Source of the DNA: Paraburkholderia sp. PREW-6R
GTDB lineage: Bacteria > Pseudomonadota > Gammaproteobacteria > Burkholderiales > Burkholderiaceae
DNA length: 64,000 nucleotides
Reading direction: 5' to 3'
NCBI RefSeq assembly: GCF_039621805.1
Contig: NZ_CP155073.1
Coordinates: 2,790,001 to 2,854,000 of the forward strand
Numbering within the stretch: position 1 is the first letter of the stretch; each line of letters starts with the position of its first letter. Shown here piece by piece: positions 9,455 to 17,514 of the stretch. The notes under the pieces are model-generated. The model saw only the letters and a program-made list of their open reading frames with translations, was not told the DNA's origin and made no database searches. Position numbers and translations under genes: made by a program.

Positions 9455-9991
9455 CTAACGGCTCGCCATCGCGGCGGCCTGCTTCAAATGCTCGATCTGA
9501 TGTTCCCAGCGATCGAGCACCGCCTCGCGCTCCCCCTCGAGTTCGAACGTTATGCCGCTCGTCAGACGCGCATAGGGGACGCTTTGCGCCTCCGCTGAGT
9601 CAATCGAGCCGATCAGATACACCAGCCCGCTTTCATCGCCAGGCACGTCTGCTAGCGGTGAAACGATCAGTTGGACTTGGTAAAACGTCTCGTCGCAGAC
9701 GAACGTGAGTGCGGCGCGTCCGCTTCGCGCGATGGCCTGGGTGGCCCGCGCCCGCGGCCATAACGCGATGCACAGCGTGCGCGAGTCGGGCGCATACAAT
9801 TCACCCACCCCAAGCAGCGACGTGCGCAGATGGCCATGCGTGTCCACGGTCAGCAGCGACGCGGTGAACCCCGTCTTGCTCGCCAGCGACGACCCGTCGA
9901 ACTGCGCGCGCACAGCGTCGGGCCATTCATCGAAAACGTGCTGTTCGAGCGCACGTGCGGGCGCCGAATCTGTTCCAGAAGGGTCGCTCAT
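9455..9991 (-). CDS. Conserved protein resembling pyridoxamine 5'-phosphate oxidase-like FMN-binding split barrels
   Basis: 178 residues, soluble. The pattern GFTASLLTVDTHGHLRTSLLGVGELYAPDSRTLCIALWPRARATQ resembles the split-barrel fold of flavin-binding pyridoxamine-phosphate-oxidase-like proteins, in which a chain compares substrate and salt-bridge positions across strands. I cannot identify cofactor residues with certainty and assign no reaction. It stands between two minus-strand units. A terminator for the upstream ferritin-like gene lies about 50 bases before its start, so it probably has its own promoter. Confidence 0.55.
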   Translation of the reverse strand: MSDPSGTDSAPARALEQHVFDEWPDAVRAQFDGSSLASKTGFTASLLTVDTHGHLRTSLLGVGELYAPDSRTLCIALWPRARATQAIARSGRAALTFVCDETFYQVQLIVSPLADVPGDESGLVYLIGSIDSAEAQSVPYARLTSGITFELEGEREAVLDRWEHQIEHLKQAAAMASR

Positions 9992-10032
9992 TCTTTCGAT
10001 CCGGTTAGTGAAGGCAAGGCTCCATCATGCCT

Positions 10033-10066
10033 CGAAAAACAAGATGGCCCGCATAAGCGGGCCATC
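10033..10066 (-). terminator. Intrinsic terminator of the ferritin-like gene
   Basis: A perfect 10-bp stem (10043-10052 with 10057-10066, GATGGCCCGC/GCGGGCCATC) and a 4-base loop. Read on the minus strand it is followed by TTGTTTTT. Confidence 0.85.
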
Positions 10067-10184
10067 GGTCAGCGGCAAAGCGCTAGATGAAACGTCGAGC
10101 GAAAACCTCGAGTGGAACCGTCAAACGAAATCGTCCGGCAAAAGGCCGGCAAAGCCCGACGCAAAGCTAGCCGGCACGCTTCGA

Positions 10185-11012
10185 TCAACGGAAGAACACG
10201 TGTTGCGTGATTTTCGCGAGCGGATAATGCACGCCCGGCTGGATGCTTGCCGGCAAGTCGAGCGGCTTGAGCAGCATCTTTACGCACATGTCAGCGGACA
10301 GGTTGCGCCGCACCAACGCATTGATGCGCGCAGCGCGTTCGCGGTTATACGCCGAATCGTGAACGCGCTCCGGATAACGAACCGCGAAGACATGACGCAA
10401 TGCAATCTCCGAGTCTTCGTTCTTGATCTCCATCACGCGCCGCATCAGCGCACCGAGTACGGCAAGCCGGCCGTTGCCTTCGATCTTGTTGTATTTCTTG
10501 AAAAACTTGAGGAAGTGCTTGTAGTGGCGAACTTCGTCCGTGCGAATGTTGTCGGTGATTTCCTTCAACACGGGGTCGTCCGAGCACTCGCCGATCGCGC
10601 GATACAGCGTTGCCGTGCCCGTTTCAACGACACAGCGCGCCACCATTTCCAGCGCGCGGGTCTTCTCGAAATCCTCGAAAGAACAGGTCAGCGAATATTC
10701 GGCCATGAAGTTACTGAACGCCGTGTCCCAGTCGAATTCCGGCCACACGTACGCGATATATGTTTTGAGCGCGCGGCCGTGCTGCATCTCTTCCGGCTCC
10801 CATTCGCGGTTGAGCCACGCGGAGACTTCAGGATCGTCGTTGAAAAACTGGCTGAGGTTGCTCGTGTAAATGTCACTGCCGCTTTCAATGAACGAAGACG
10901 CGCATAACAACAGCAGCAGATCTTCGTTCGCGACGGCCTTTTGCCGGTCGATGCGGGTGAGGTCGATGTCCTCGATCCGCCAGGGCATGACATGGTTTAG
11001 CTCTGTGTGCAT
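10185..11012 (-). CDS. Ferritin-like diiron protein (oxygenase/desaturase-like)
   Basis: 275 residues. Two EXXH-type metal motifs are visible, EPEEMQHGRAL and TDEVRHYKHF, plus an upstream Glu in SSFIESGSDIY and another in RCVVETGTATLYRAI. Together these give the four-helix carboxylate-bridged diiron pattern shared by ferritins, acyl-ACP desaturases and AurF-like N-oxygenases. Length and sequence suggest an oxygenase or desaturase more than an iron store. The start at 11012 has GGAG nine bases upstream; the frame is open back to 11063. It has its own terminator and looks monocistronic. Substrate unknown. Confidence 0.7.
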   Translation of the reverse strand: MHTELNHVMPWRIEDIDLTRIDRQKAVANEDLLLLLCASSFIESGSDIYTSNLSQFFNDDPEVSAWLNREWEPEEMQHGRALKTYIAYVWPEFDWDTAFSNFMAEYSLTCSFEDFEKTRALEMVARCVVETGTATLYRAIGECSDDPVLKEITDNIRTDEVRHYKHFLKFFKKYNKIEGNGRLAVLGALMRRVMEIKNEDSEIALRHVFAVRYPERVHDSAYNRERAARINALVRRNLSADMCVKMLLKPLDLPASIQPGVHYPLAKITQHVFFR

Positions 11013-11250
11013 CGTGTCTTGCTCCGAAAACTGTATCGACTCGCGGAGCAAGCTCGAAACCACTCGCTCTCAGCTGAGTGGTCCGCCATGTCTGATACAG
11101 CGCTTGAATTAGAGTTAACCCCTTGTATCCTGCATCTTAGTCGGTGTTTCACAACTCTGCAGGCGACTTAGCACAGACCATGCCGAAGCGCCGCAGTTCC
11201 TGGCGGCAAGTGGTCGAAATATTCAGACAGACAAAACGAAGTTGCGGACG

Positions 11251-11278
11251 TTAAAAAGCCAGCTCGAAGAGCTGGCTT
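11251..11278 (-). terminator. Intrinsic terminator of the MHS transporter gene
   Basis: A 10-bp stem (11256-11265 with 11269-11278, AAGCCAGCTC/GAGCTGGCTT) and a 3-base loop, followed on the minus strand by a T-run (11251-11257). Confidence 0.85.
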
Positions 11279-11351
11279 GACGTTGATCGAGCGCCTGAAA
11301 ATGAGGCTGCTCTGCCATGGCGGAAGCGCGCTGGCGGCCGCCCGCTGCGAA

Positions 11352-12722
11352 TCAGGCGGCCTGGACGCCTTGCGAGCGTCGCGCGCCGCGCATGCGCCAT
11401 CCCACGATGACAAGGGAGATGCCCGAGAGCACTGCCGCGACGAGCACGTAGTAACTCGGCGCGAGCTTGTCGCCGGTCAGGTGAATAAACGTTTCGACGA
11501 TGGTCGGCGCAAAGCCGCCAAAGATCGTCACGCCAATGCTGTAACCAATCGAAAGACCCGTGGAGCGCATTTGCGTTGGGAAAATTTCGGACATCAGCGC
11601 GGGCATGGGACCGGAATAAGCCGCCTTGAAAATTCCGGCAGTGCCTTGCAACAACAACAGCCAGCCGAGCGTCGGATGAGATTGCAGCAACGCGAACATC
11701 GGATAGATGAGCAGGCCCATCAGGATCGACGTGGTTAGCATGATGCGAATCCGCCCGATGCGATCCGACAACGCGCCCATCACCGGCGAGAAGATGAATT
11801 GCAAGCCGCCGTTGAGCACCACGACCCCGAACGAAGCTGCCGCCGGCATGTGCAATTGCTTGACCGCGTACATCGGCATATACAGTTGCAGCACGTACAC
11901 GCCCACGGTCGACTGCGCGACGATGCCCACCGCGAGCAGCAGATTGACCCACTGGCTGGCGAACGACGCTCCTTCGTCCGTCCCGCGTGCCGCGCCAGTC
12001 AGCTTCACCGCGGCGTCGCGCGCCCGCTTCAACGCGAGGAACTCCGGCGTTTCATCGAGATGCGAACGGATGTAGTAGCCGACCGGGCCGATCAGCAGTC
12101 CAAACACGAACGGCAGCCGCCAACCCCAGGTATTCAACTGCGCTGGCGGCATCCAGGCGGTCAGAAGCGAGCCGAATGCGGCAGCCGTGATTGCGGCGAG
12201 ACCCTGACTCGCGAACTGCCAGCTTGCGTAATAACCTCGACGTGACGGGCTGTGTTCGACCATGAAGGCCGTCGCGCTGCCGAACTCACCGCCCACCGCG
12301 AAGCCTTGCACGAGCCGCGCGAGCAGGATCAGCACCGGGGCCGCGAGGCCAATCGACGCATACGGCGGCATCACGGCCATCGTGAGTGTACCGACCATCA
12401 TCAGGGCGATAGCGAGCGTGAGCGCCGCCTTGCGGCCTTGACGGTCCCCGTAGATGCCCAGCACGACCGCCCCGAGCGGACGCATCAGGAACGAGATGCC
12501 GAAAGTGGCAATGGCGAGGAGCGTCGAGAGCCACTCGTCCTGCATCGGGAAAAACTCTTTCGCGATGATGGTCGCAAAGTAGCCGTACACGAGGAAATCG
12601 AACCACTCGAGCGCATTGCCGACGGACGACGAAAACACGATCCGGCGCACCAGCGCTTTGGAAAGCGGCGGCGCATCGGCGTATGCGGGAGCGGTCGCAG
12701 AATGCGACGCGGGGGTAGTCAT
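11352..12722 (-). CDS. MFS transporter, metabolite:H+ symporter (MHS) family
   Basis: 456 residues with 12 predicted membrane segments. The N-terminal signature SSVGNALEWFDFLVYGYFA and RLVQGFAVGGEFGSATAFM are diagnostic of the MHS group (ProP, KgtP, ShiA, citrate carriers). AGGAGACAGT precedes the ATG at 12722. It lies 143 bases after the gamma-glutamyltransferase-family gene on the same strand, so it may import a substrate or product of that enzyme; the actual substrate cannot be read from the sequence. Confidence 0.88.
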   Translation of the reverse strand: MTTPASHSATAPAYADAPPLSKALVRRIVFSSSVGNALEWFDFLVYGYFATIIAKEFFPMQDEWLSTLLAIATFGISFLMRPLGAVVLGIYGDRQGRKAALTLAIALMMVGTLTMAVMPPYASIGLAAPVLILLARLVQGFAVGGEFGSATAFMVEHSPSRRGYYASWQFASQGLAAITAAAFGSLLTAWMPPAQLNTWGWRLPFVFGLLIGPVGYYIRSHLDETPEFLALKRARDAAVKLTGAARGTDEGASFASQWVNLLLAVGIVAQSTVGVYVLQLYMPMYAVKQLHMPAAASFGVVVLNGGLQFIFSPVMGALSDRIGRIRIMLTTSILMGLLIYPMFALLQSHPTLGWLLLLQGTAGIFKAAYSGPMPALMSEIFPTQMRSTGLSIGYSIGVTIFGGFAPTIVETFIHLTGDKLAPSYYVLVAAVLSGISLVIVGWRMRGARRSQGVQAA

Positions 12723-12865
12723 ACTGTCTCCTGTCGATCCCGGCGCTCGCGTGGACGCCGGCTACGATCCATGCAAGTGGCCGGCGGATCGTTGTGGTGC
12801 CGGTCTCGTGGCGAAAGGGCAAAGCGCCGCGCTTACCGGAAGCGACGCTTCACGCTGCGGCCGGA

Positions 12866-14503
12866 TCAGAACCCTGCGGCCAGCCCGTCCCGGCGGCTGT
12901 CGCTCGCGGCCACATAACCGCGCTCCGGCTCGTTACGGTCGAGCTTCCAGATGTACTGGCCCGAGCCGAAGTCCATGTAGGGGTCGTCGACCGACTTGAT
13001 GGTGTGGCCAAGCTTCTGCAACGCCTCGGCCGTCTTCGGGTCGAGCGTCGATTCGATGTCGATCGTGAAATCGCGGTTGACCTTCCAGCGCGGTGCGTCG
13101 CAAGCGGCCTGCGGCTGCTGTCCGTAGTCGAGCATCCGCACGATGGATTGCAGATGACCTTGCGGTTGCATGTCGCCGCCCATCACGCCAAAGCTCATCA
13201 CCGCTTCCTGCTGGCCGTTCACCTGCTGCGTGAGGAACGACGGAATGATCGTGTGAAACGGCCGCTTGCCGCCTTCCACCACGTTCGGCGACTTCGGGTC
13301 CATCGAGAATCCGCAGCCACGGTTCTGCATGGAAATGCCCGCATCCGGCACGACGATGCCCGAGCCGAAACCCATATAGTTCGACTGGATGAAGCTCACC
13401 ATCATGCCGCGCTCGTCCGCGACGGACATATAGATCGTGCCGCCCGCCTTCGGCATGCCGAAGTCGAACTGCGTGGCGCGCTTGTGATCGATCAGCTTCG
13501 CGCGCGAGGTCAGATAGGCGTCGTCGAGCATCTGTTCGGGCGTCACTTCCATGGAACGCGGATCGGCCACGTAGCGGTAGACGTCGGCGAATGCGAGCTT
13601 CATCGCCTCGATCTGCAGATGCTGCGATTCGACGTTGTCGACCGTGAGTTCCTTCACGTCGAATTTGTCGAGGATGCCCAGCGCGATCAGCGCGGCGATG
13701 CCCTGGCCGTTCGGCGGGATTTCGTGCACCGTGTAGCCGCGATAATCCTTGCCGATCGGCTCGACCCAGTCCGCGCGATAGTTGCGCAGATCGTCGAGCG
13801 TCAACGCGCTGCCGCCTTCACGCGAAAACGCCGCGATCCGCTCGGCAATCTCGCCTTCGTAGTAGGCGCGCGGGCCTTGCTCGGCGAGCTTGCGCAGCGT
13901 CTTCGCGTGGCCGGGAAAGCGCACCAGCTCGCTGACCTCCGGCGCGCGTCCGCGCGGCATGAAGGTGTCGGCGAAGCCCGGCAGGTCCTTGAGTTCAGGC
14001 ACCGCGGCCGCCCACTTGTACGCGACAATGCTCGCCACTGCGTGGCCGCGCTCGGCAATTTCGATGGCCGGCTCCATCAGGTCGGCAAACGGCAGCGTGC
14101 CGAATTTCTGATGCAACGCTTCCCAACCCGCGATCACGCCCGGCACCGTGACCGTGTCCCAACCGCGCCTGGGCTGCTTCGCGAGTCCGTTCTCCTCGCC
14201 ATATTTGCGCTTGAAATAATCGACGTTCCACGCAGCCGGCGACACGCCCGATGCGTTCAGTCCATGCAGCTTCCTGCCATCCCACACGAGCGCGAACGCG
14301 TCGCCACCCAGGCCGCACGACACCGGCTCGACCACCGTAATGGCGGCTGCCGCCGCGATGGCTGCATCGACCGCATTGCCGCCTTTCCACAGCATGCGCA
14401 AACCCGCTTGGGCGGCGAGCGGATGCGAAGTGGAAACAATGTTGCGCGCGAACACGGGCAGGCGCGGCGTCGGATAGGGGTTTTGCCAGTTAAAGCCAGT
14501 CAT
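12866..14503 (-). CDS. Gamma-glutamyltransferase family N-terminal-nucleophile hydrolase
   Basis: 545 residues. LWKGGNAVDAAIAAAAAITVVEP and SCGLGGDAF are typical of the gamma-glutamyltranspeptidase fold, and the self-cleavage site with nucleophile Thr is visible as AGGTIYMSVAD (Thr about 356). The enzyme would self-process into large and small subunits. No signal peptide is evident, so it is probably cytoplasmic and acts on a gamma-glutamyl amide or related acyl-amide rather than on periplasmic glutathione. I chose the ATG at 14503; the open frame to 14605 is not supported. A strong palindrome about 110 bases upstream probably regulates it together with the MHS transporter gene. Confidence 0.85.
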   Translation of the reverse strand: MTGFNWQNPYPTPRLPVFARNIVSTSHPLAAQAGLRMLWKGGNAVDAAIAAAAAITVVEPVSCGLGGDAFALVWDGRKLHGLNASGVSPAAWNVDYFKRKYGEENGLAKQPRRGWDTVTVPGVIAGWEALHQKFGTLPFADLMEPAIEIAERGHAVASIVAYKWAAAVPELKDLPGFADTFMPRGRAPEVSELVRFPGHAKTLRKLAEQGPRAYYEGEIAERIAAFSREGGSALTLDDLRNYRADWVEPIGKDYRGYTVHEIPPNGQGIAALIALGILDKFDVKELTVDNVESQHLQIEAMKLAFADVYRYVADPRSMEVTPEQMLDDAYLTSRAKLIDHKRATQFDFGMPKAGGTIYMSVADERGMMVSFIQSNYMGFGSGIVVPDAGISMQNRGCGFSMDPKSPNVVEGGKRPFHTIIPSFLTQQVNGQQEAVMSFGVMGGDMQPQGHLQSIVRMLDYGQQPQAACDAPRWKVNRDFTIDIESTLDPKTAEALQKLGHTIKSVDDPYMDFGSGQYIWKLDRNEPERGYVAASDSRRDGLAAGF

Positions 14504-14812
14504 GTCGAACACTCTCGAAAGGGAGCCGCGGCGCTGAAGACACGCCGCATGCCACGGGAAGTGGGTGGAAAGCGGAACGAATGATTGCATCGCGATCCGG
14601 CACAAAAAACAAATTCATTTATCAAATGAATAAATGCAGCGGCATACTGAATGCAGTGCGCGATGTCCGCCGCAGTCTATGCACGTCGCACGACCCGGCC
14701 GGCCCATGCATGCGATGGTCTTACAATACGCAAACCCTCGCTCACGCATCGCAGGCCCGGCTCAGGCCGACTCGCGAGCATCGTCAAGAAGCAACCTCAT
14801 GATCCGAGACAC
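14504..14812. other. Divergent intergenic region, GGT operon / glpR
   Basis: About 309 bases containing the palindrome at 14613-14631 and an A/T-rich stretch suitable for promoters in both directions. I see no further gene here; the frames that run through it lack family features. Confidence 0.5.
14613..14631. promoter_or_regulatory. Perfect 8-bp palindrome, probable operator
   Basis: ATTCATTT-ATC-AAATGAAT is an exact inverted repeat with a 3-base spacer, A/T-rich in a GC-rich genome. It lies about 110 bases upstream of the GGT start (minus) and 180 bases upstream of glpR (plus). The form suits a dimeric regulator (GntR- or RpiR-like). The protein is unknown. Confidence 0.6.
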
Positions 14813-15592
14813 ATGACCCGAGACCCCCGCCTGACTCTCAACGCCCGGCAACAGGAACTGCTGGAGTGGGTGCAACGCGACGGCTTCGTAACCGTGGACG
14901 ACCTCGCGGCGCACTTCGACGTCACGCCGCAGACAATCCGCCGCGATGTCAACTGGCTCGCCGACATGAATCTGCTGCGGCGCTATCACGGCGGCGCCAG
15001 CCTGCCGACCAGTTCCGAAAACGTCTCGTACACCGCGCGGCAGCGCATGTTCCACGACGAGAAGCGGCGCATTGCAGCGTTAGTGGCCACTCACATCCCG
15101 GATCAGGCGTCGTTATTCATCAACCTCGGCACGACCACGGAGGAAGTGGCTCGCGCGCTGAACCGGCATCGCGGCTTGCGCGTGATCACCAACAACCTGA
15201 ACGTCGCCAGCATGATGAGCGGCTATCCGGATTGCGAGGTGCTGGTGACGGGCGGCATCGTGCGGCCTTGGGACAAGGGGATCGTCGGCGAACTCGCGAT
15301 CGATTTCATCCGCCAGTTCAAGGTGGATTTCGCGATTATCGGCACGTCGAGTATCGAGACGGACGGCACGTTGCGCGATTTCGACACGCGCGAAGTACGG
15401 GTGGCCGAGGCGATCATCCAGCATGCGCGCACGGTTTTCCTCGCCGCCGACAATTCCAAGTTCGGCCGACCGGCACTGGTTCGCCAGGGTCATCTGGATC
15501 AGATCGATGCGCTTTTCACGGACGCTGTGCCGCCCGCGGACATGGCCGAAACGCTCGCGGCGGCGAACTGCCAGGTGTACGTTGCCGACTGA
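14813..15592 (+). CDS. glpR: Glycerol-3-phosphate regulon repressor GlpR (DeoR family)
   Basis: 259 residues. The N-terminal DeoR-type helix-turn-helix (residues 5-58) contains FVTVDDLAAHFDVTPQTIRRD, followed by the sugar-phosphate sensing domain with INLGTTTEEVARAL, ITNNLNVA and LAADNSKFGRPAL. Its assignment to GlpR rests on the nearby glpDKF genes and the family length. It would repress glycerol genes and release on glycerol-3-phosphate. The start ATG at 14813 matches the family N terminus; the frame is open back to 14651 but without features. Confidence 0.88.
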   Translation: MTRDPRLTLNARQQELLEWVQRDGFVTVDDLAAHFDVTPQTIRRDVNWLADMNLLRRYHGGASLPTSSENVSYTARQRMFHDEKRRIAALVATHIPDQASLFINLGTTTEEVARALNRHRGLRVITNNLNVASMMSGYPDCEVLVTGGIVRPWDKGIVGELAIDFIRQFKVDFAIIGTSSIETDGTLRDFDTREVRVAEAIIQHARTVFLAADNSKFGRPALVRQGHLDQIDALFTDAVPPADMAETLAAANCQVYVAD

Positions 15593-15987
15593 CTGAAGCG
15601 CCGTCGCGCTGGACGCGAAGGACGGCTTGACGCCGCCCGCATCATGACTGAATGTGCGCCACTCAGGTGCTTTGTGGAGAGTCGCCACGCGCACTGCGTG
15701 ATGCTGCACCGCACGCGAAAGTTCGAGTGAAATCAAGGATTTCGCCGCGACGGCAAACCGCCGTTGCGCCGCTCGCTTGTCAAAGGGAAAATTTACTGGG
15801 GCCGAATTGGCGTTTGACGTGGGCTTGACTACACTGCAATTCCCCGGCGCCGTTCCGCATTCCGCGTAGCGCTGGTCGCCAAGAACTGTCGTGAGCCGTA
15901 CTTCCCGACTGATCCTCTAGCGGACTCCGCTGGCCTCGTGCCAGTCGCCTTCAAGGCCGTCCGCCTATGCTTGACATGGAGAGAACG
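15593..15987. other. Intergenic region after glpR
   Basis: About 395 bases. I see no convincing gene or terminator. The antisense frames here are shadows of glpR and of the next ORF. A possible promoter (TTGACT near 15823) may serve the small ORF at 15988. Confidence 0.3.
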
Positions 15988-16185
15988 ATGCTGAGTCCGC
16001 ATGAATTCGCCACGTTGTTGCTCGTCAAGGATGCTCCGAACCAGGTCGACATGGAGCGTGAAGAACTCGATGCATTGCTGGAGCGCCAGCTCGTCCAGCT
16101 CGAACGCCTTGCATCGGGTAACGAACAATGGCGCGTAACCGAATCCGGCGACACTGCGCTGCGCGCCATCAAGCGTCTTTCCTAG
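15988..16185 (+). CDS. Small protein of unknown function (winged-helix-like)
   Basis: 65 residues beginning MLSPHEFATLLLVKD. GGAGAGA lies just upstream of the ATG at 15988, so I prefer it to the ATG at 15967. The order helix-helix, LLERQLVQLERL, then QWRVTESGDTALRAIKRL resembles a small winged-helix domain (LE.L....WRVTE.G..AL as in PadR- or MarR-like wings), but it is too short for a firm assignment. It stands alone between glpR and a TetR gene. Confidence 0.6.
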   Translation: MLSPHEFATLLLVKDAPNQVDMEREELDALLERQLVQLERLASGNEQWRVTESGDTALRAIKRLS

Positions 16186-16266
16186 TTGTCGCTGCGGTTC
16201 GTCAACCGCCCTCAATCTCGAACGAAGCGGGACGCGTGTAGCGCCCCGCTTCATTGTGCGCAGATC

Positions 16267-16281
16267 ATTTACACAGTAAAT
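16267..16281. promoter_or_regulatory. TetR-type operator palindrome
   Basis: ATTTAC-ACA-GTAAAT is an exact 6-bp inverted repeat located 29 bases before the TetR-family start. A TTTAC...GTAAA form is common for TetR-family operators, and the position suits autoregulation. Confidence 0.65.
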
Positions 16282-16309
16282 TGACGCGACGGACCGATAC
16301 CCTTCGCGC

Positions 16310-16942
16310 ATGCCCAAAACCCTTTCCGCCGATGACATCCAGCAGTTTCGCGAGACCATGCGGCGCGTCGCGGAACAGGCGTTCGCCACGCGTGGCGCGC
16401 AGGGCGTGACCATGCGCGAACTCGCGAAGGAGTTGGGTTGCAGCGCGATGACTCCGTATCGCTACTTCCGCGACAAGGACGAGATTCTGGCGATGGTCCG
16501 CGCCGCCGCGTTCAATCGCTTCGCGGCGCGGCTGGAAGCGGCCGCGAAAGACGCACCTGAAAACGACCACTCATCGGTGAGCGACGCGTACGTTGCATTT
16601 GCGCTCGACGAGCCGCACGCCTATCGCCTGATGTTCGATCTGAATCAGCAGGATGGCGGCTACCCGGAGCTGGCAACGGCCTCACAGCGCGCGTGGCGCA
16701 TGCTGGGCGAGCACTTCAGCCGGCTGGTTGCCGCGGGCATTCTCGAGGGCGATCCCGAACTGATCGGCTATGCGTACTGGGCAAGCCTGCATGGGTTCAC
16801 GATGCTCGCGCTCGCGAACCAGCTGCCACTGCCGGCGTCGCAGCACGGAACGCCGAGCGGGCAGCCCACGCGCGAAGCCGTGTTCGCGCAGATTCGGAAG
16901 ATGCTCTGGCGTGGCGCGCAACCGCAACGCGGCGAGCCGTAG
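16310..16942 (+). CDS. TetR family transcriptional regulator
   Basis: 210 residues. The N-terminal helix-turn-helix covers about residues 10-60: AFATRGAQGVTMRELAKELGCSAMTPYRYFRDKDEILAMV is canonical TetR. The C-terminal half contains DEPHAYRLMFDL and YWASLHGFTMLALA, the WHG-type ligand domain (TetR_C_33-like). The start ATG at 16310 is just after the operator palindrome. No obvious target gene lies adjacent apart from the small ORF upstream and the convergent lipoprotein gene; it may act in trans. Confidence 0.9.
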   Translation: MPKTLSADDIQQFRETMRRVAEQAFATRGAQGVTMRELAKELGCSAMTPYRYFRDKDEILAMVRAAAFNRFAARLEAAAKDAPENDHSSVSDAYVAFALDEPHAYRLMFDLNQQDGGYPELATASQRAWRMLGEHFSRLVAAGILEGDPELIGYAYWASLHGFTMLALANQLPLPASQHGTPSGQPTREAVFAQIRKMLWRGAQPQRGEP

Positions 16943-16951
16943 CGCTCTACG

Positions 16952-17329
16952 TCAGCCGTTTCGCAAAGTCGGATCTACCGCTGCGCGCCAGCTGAGCGCC
17001 TTCGCGCGCTGTTCGTTCAAGAACGTCACCCATTGATTGCGCGTCTGCGGATCGCTGCCGACAGCCTCGCTCGTGTAACGTTGCGCGATCGACGCCTGAA
17101 ACGCGCAGAAATCCTGCTTCGACAACCTGCCGTGCCGGTTCGCCACGTACGCGTCGAAAAAGGTCACGTAGACGTTTTGCGCGTCATGCCCGTAGTCGAC
17201 CGCCTGCGCCGTGCACATCTGCTGTAACGACACAAAGGACGGCGCGCCCGCCGAGCCTTCGAGGCTCGTCGGCGAACTCACACATCCCGCCAGAAGCGCG
17301 GCGGCGCCGATCATCAAAATTCCACGCAT
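16952..17329 (-). CDS. Small lipoprotein of unknown function
   Basis: 125 residues. The N terminus MRGILMIGAAALLAGC is a lipoprotein signal peptide with lipobox LLAGC (Cys 16). The mature part is polar and includes QQMCTAQAVDYGHDAQNVYVTF and a second Cys pair; I recognise no domain. It is convergent with the TetR gene, with only nine bases between the stops. Confidence 0.7.
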   Translation of the reverse strand: MRGILMIGAAALLAGCVSSPTSLEGSAGAPSFVSLQQMCTAQAVDYGHDAQNVYVTFFDAYVANRHGRLSKQDFCAFQASIAQRYTSEAVGSDPQTRNQWVTFLNEQRAKALSWRAAVDPTLRNG

Positions 17330-17436
17330 GAATTTCCCCCGAATTGGCTGCTGCCGAGAGTATCGTCCGTGGCCGTCCGTTGCGCTACTCCCCTGTCCGG
17401 CTAATAGAGGACCGCCTAAGGCAAGCGAACTTTACT

Positions 17437-17485
17437 TTTTCGAATATGTTCATTAAAGTTCGAAAACGAACACGAAGCGTTCGAT
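17437..17485. promoter_or_regulatory. Probable GlpR operator upstream of glpD
   Basis: At 17458-17471, GTTCG-AAAA-CGAAC is an exact dyad matching the known GlpR core (TTCG...CGAA). Extra half-sites surround it: TGTTCAT near 17447 and CGAAC...GTTCG spanning 17467-17483. The cluster lies 30-75 bases before glpD. The matching to GlpR is by motif similarity and gene context. Confidence 0.7.
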
Positions 17486-17514
17486 AGATTTTCCAACCGC
17501 TTTTCGCAACTCAC

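Noticed and set aside
12794..14584. 596-codon plus-strand frame
   Set aside because: Antisense to the gamma-glutamyltransferase gene, composition is shadow-like.
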